64,000 bases of DNA from positions 13,812,062-13,876,061 of the forward strand of contig OU612074.1 in the NCBI GenBank assembly GCA_914767715.1. Reading direction: 5' to 3'. The stretch comes from Membranipora membranacea (lineage: Eukaryota > Bryozoa > Gymnolaemata > Cheilostomatida > Membraniporidae). Below are positions 62,501 to 64,000 of the stretch, one piece after another (position 1 is the stretch's first letter; each line of letters opens with the position of its first letter). Made by a program: the position numbers and the translations under genes. Under the pieces are notes generated by a model. The model had not been told where the DNA came from and made no database searches. It was given only the letters and a program-made list of their open reading frames with translations.

Positions 62501-63310
62501 AACAGTTGCTTACCTCAAGCTGAAGGCCTATCCCAATCAGATAACAGACTCTGTTGATGACCTCTATAAACTTGTCTCTCAGCTGCCAGCATTTCTCATT
62601 ATCAATATTCTTATGGTGTCTCTCAAACTGCAACAATCAGGGTCACGGCGAACATAGAAAACAACAGTCCTGGAAAACCTAGACAGCTGAACTAGAACAA
62701 GTTTGTTCCCTCCTTGGTGGAGGGATACTTCAAATGTTTGGTATCTAATGTGGCCCCTCAATACCAGACCCTAGGGATATTGCAACCACAGAGGGAACAA
62801 ACTTGTTTTAGGCAGGCCCAGGTCATTCCTAGATTAAGCTAAAAATCTAGCGAAGGGAACCACATCAGATATACCAACACAGATCATAACTGCAATATAT
62901 ATATATATATTGGAGTTATGATCTGTGTTGGTATATCTCCCTGCCTTACAATGAAGCTGTCCACTTAATTAATATTCATCATTTTTCACATTCACAACTA
63001 ACTTTTACATTTATCATAAAAAAGTATTTTCTCAGCTACACAGCGGCAGGCTGATTTTAGCAAGTCAATGTCATGTGGTGTGTAGTCTAACTGAAACTGA
63101 ATACAAGATATCGACAGCTGAGAAATTTCTAAGTTTGACAGGAAAATAACAGAGAGGCTTTCTTAAGACCTCCGTTACTGCATCTACTGTTGTCGTTACT
63201 CATTCTCATGAAATTTTAACAGCAGTCAGTGTAAGCAACCTACGTTCTCTTTATGCTTCAGCCTGATGTTGAAGTTTTCTTTGTAATCTTCTGGCCTGTC
63301 TTTATTGAAC
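59562..63310 (-). CDS. 2-oxoglutarate/Fe(II) dioxygenase, isopenicillin-N-synthase/ACC-oxidase type (5' end missing)
   Basis: Exons: 63310-63244, 62627-62514, 61345-61252, 60674-60586, 60174-60061, 59756-59562 (stop). In all 224 in-frame codons including the stop are visible, about two thirds of a usual 330-residue enzyme. The first visible exon begins in phase 2 with FNKDRPEDYKENFNIR. Iron ligands are the His and Asp of GEHSDYGTVTLL and the His of KHRVLLPD. The 2-oxoglutarate-binding Arg-x-Ser is RMS in ERMSVAFFAMPD. RVNWYPKV and IFVNIGDLLQRW are family hallmarks, as is KYPPVMAGEWVKKRY near the end. It should be a soluble oxidoreductase. The substrate cannot be told from sequence. The N-terminal exons are outside the window or were not recognised between 63311 and 64000. 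Confidence 0.9.
61735..61850 (+). repeat. Dispersed repeat, family 'GGATCAGTGGTAAAATAC', copy 4
   Basis: GGATCAGTGGTAGAATACATAGCA to AAATAAAGCTAAAAATCTGG, in an intron of the dioxygenase gene. A short tail of the same family is at about 62832-62850. Confidence 0.6.
62009..62100. mobile_element. Palindromic MITE, second copy of 13255-13347
   Basis: The two arms of about 40 bp, both starting AGTCTRAGT and containing TGCGAGTWAGTGGC, are inverted around a short ATCATCA loop. It lies in an intron of the dioxygenase gene. Confidence 0.65.
62867..62938. mobile_element. Perfect 25-bp-arm hairpin around an AT microsatellite
   Basis: Positions 62867-62891 and 62914-62938 are exact inverted repeats (starting AGATATACCAACACAG). 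The loop is mostly (AT)n. It is a likely MITE or fold-back relic. Confidence 0.6.
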
Positions 63311-64000
63311 CTATTCATTTAGAGCGAGAAAAGAAGGTCTTATCATACTCTCAACTTAGGTCACATCTTCGGTCAGCACAGCTGTGAATAACAAATTTAT
63401 ATGACATTGAAAATATTGACAGGGTGTCCAGTACCGTTTACACGACGCAGAGCTTTGATGTCATTGCTACTACTGTTCAGGTTAATCATATGGAGTTACC
63501 TTATTTGCACTCTGCTTGCAGGATAGCCTTATGACATAGTCTATCTCTGCAGCACAGCATTGGTGGCGCTGCCTTCCATCAAGAAAGGCAACTCCCAGGG
63601 TTCAAGGTTATGAGATATCAAAACCAGTGTTCCATTTAGGCCCAAATATTTCTAAATTATGGGTTTCCTTTGTTTTCTCAATTTTGGTACTCAGACTAGT
63701 TGAATGATTTCAAGCCCTATGCTGCAGAGACGAACTTATGTCAGCACAGAAAAAAGTAAAACAGCTCCAAGCTTAGCCCAGCTTTAATTAATATAAACAT
63801 TACGCTTTCTTTGATTTTCTCTATATATATATCATTATCACATTAATCAACGTTAACCTCACACCCTTCCTTTTTTCTTTTTGTTTTGACATCAAACTAT
63901 ATAATCATGATAACCAATGACAGCCACACTTGGTTACCGCAGATGCCATTAGCTCAGCTAGAATATAGAACAGCCTTTACAAATGACATCCATGGTTAAT
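63311..64000. other. Right edge, no supported gene
   Basis: It contains a copy of the 41083-41160 repeat at 63513-63590. I found no exon with a phase-2 donor that would extend the dioxygenase frame. Confidence 0.45.

Noticed and set aside
1-64000. CRISPR array or bacterial operon
   Set aside because: All genes have spliceosomal introns. The only regular tandem array is the TPR-coding repeat, which has no spacers.

Overview
The window is animal nuclear DNA, rich in A+T. Its genes are split by short GT-AG introns, mostly 100-700 bp and occasionally over 2 kb, and every open frame of real size is an exon or part of one. I rebuilt the genes by hand by joining exons with consensus splice sites and matching codon phase. 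The gene content is an adhesion GPCR with a C-type lectin domain, tandem kinesin-light-chain-type TPRs, B-box/coiled-coil modules, and a 2-oxoglutarate/Fe(II) dioxygenase of the ACC-oxidase/isopenicillin-N-synthase type. Together with many small nonautonomous DNA transposons, this suggests a marine invertebrate. A sponge is my best guess, but the sequence does not prove it.

Layout. (1) 1-950, minus: first exons, 5' UTR and TATA box of a secreted-protein gene (copy A1) that runs off the left edge. (2) 2299-18174, minus: a complete 21-exon adhesion GPCR of 1334 codons, with signal peptide, C-type lectin, Ig-like, SEA-like, Thr-rich linker, hormone-receptor motif, GAIN/GPS, 7TM and tail. Its introns carry several MITEs. 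(3) 18.2-24.5 kb: no gene, but transposon and tRNA-derived relics. (4) 24.7-44.3 kb: a cluster of small secreted proteins. Copies A2 and A3 (minus) form a tandem segmental duplication, gene B (minus) encodes an Asn/Gly-rich protein, and A4 (plus) is the inverted-duplicate partner of A1. All fully visible members have four coding exons with intron phases 0-1-0. (5) 44.3-46.3 kb: repeats, including an intact hAT MITE. (6) 46320-58182, plus: one 14-exon reading frame of 1495 codons joining a Psq/CENP-B-like helix-turn-helix, a duplicated acidic module, two cysteine-rich B-box-like regions with a coiled coil, and at least 17 TPRs. A two-exon doublecortin-like gene fragment lies on the opposite strand inside its largest intron. 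(7) 59562-63310, minus: the 3' six exons of the dioxygenase gene, whose start lies beyond the right edge or was not found.

How the parts relate. The secreted-protein cluster is the clearest functional group. Its members share a similar signal-peptide start, a 5'-UTR intron, a TATA box and exon phases, and look like products of local duplication followed by fast C-terminal change, consistent with extracellular structural or secreted material. The receptor and the HTH/B-box/TPR protein are multidomain genes typical of lineage-specific expansions in early-branching animals. I see no link between them beyond proximity.
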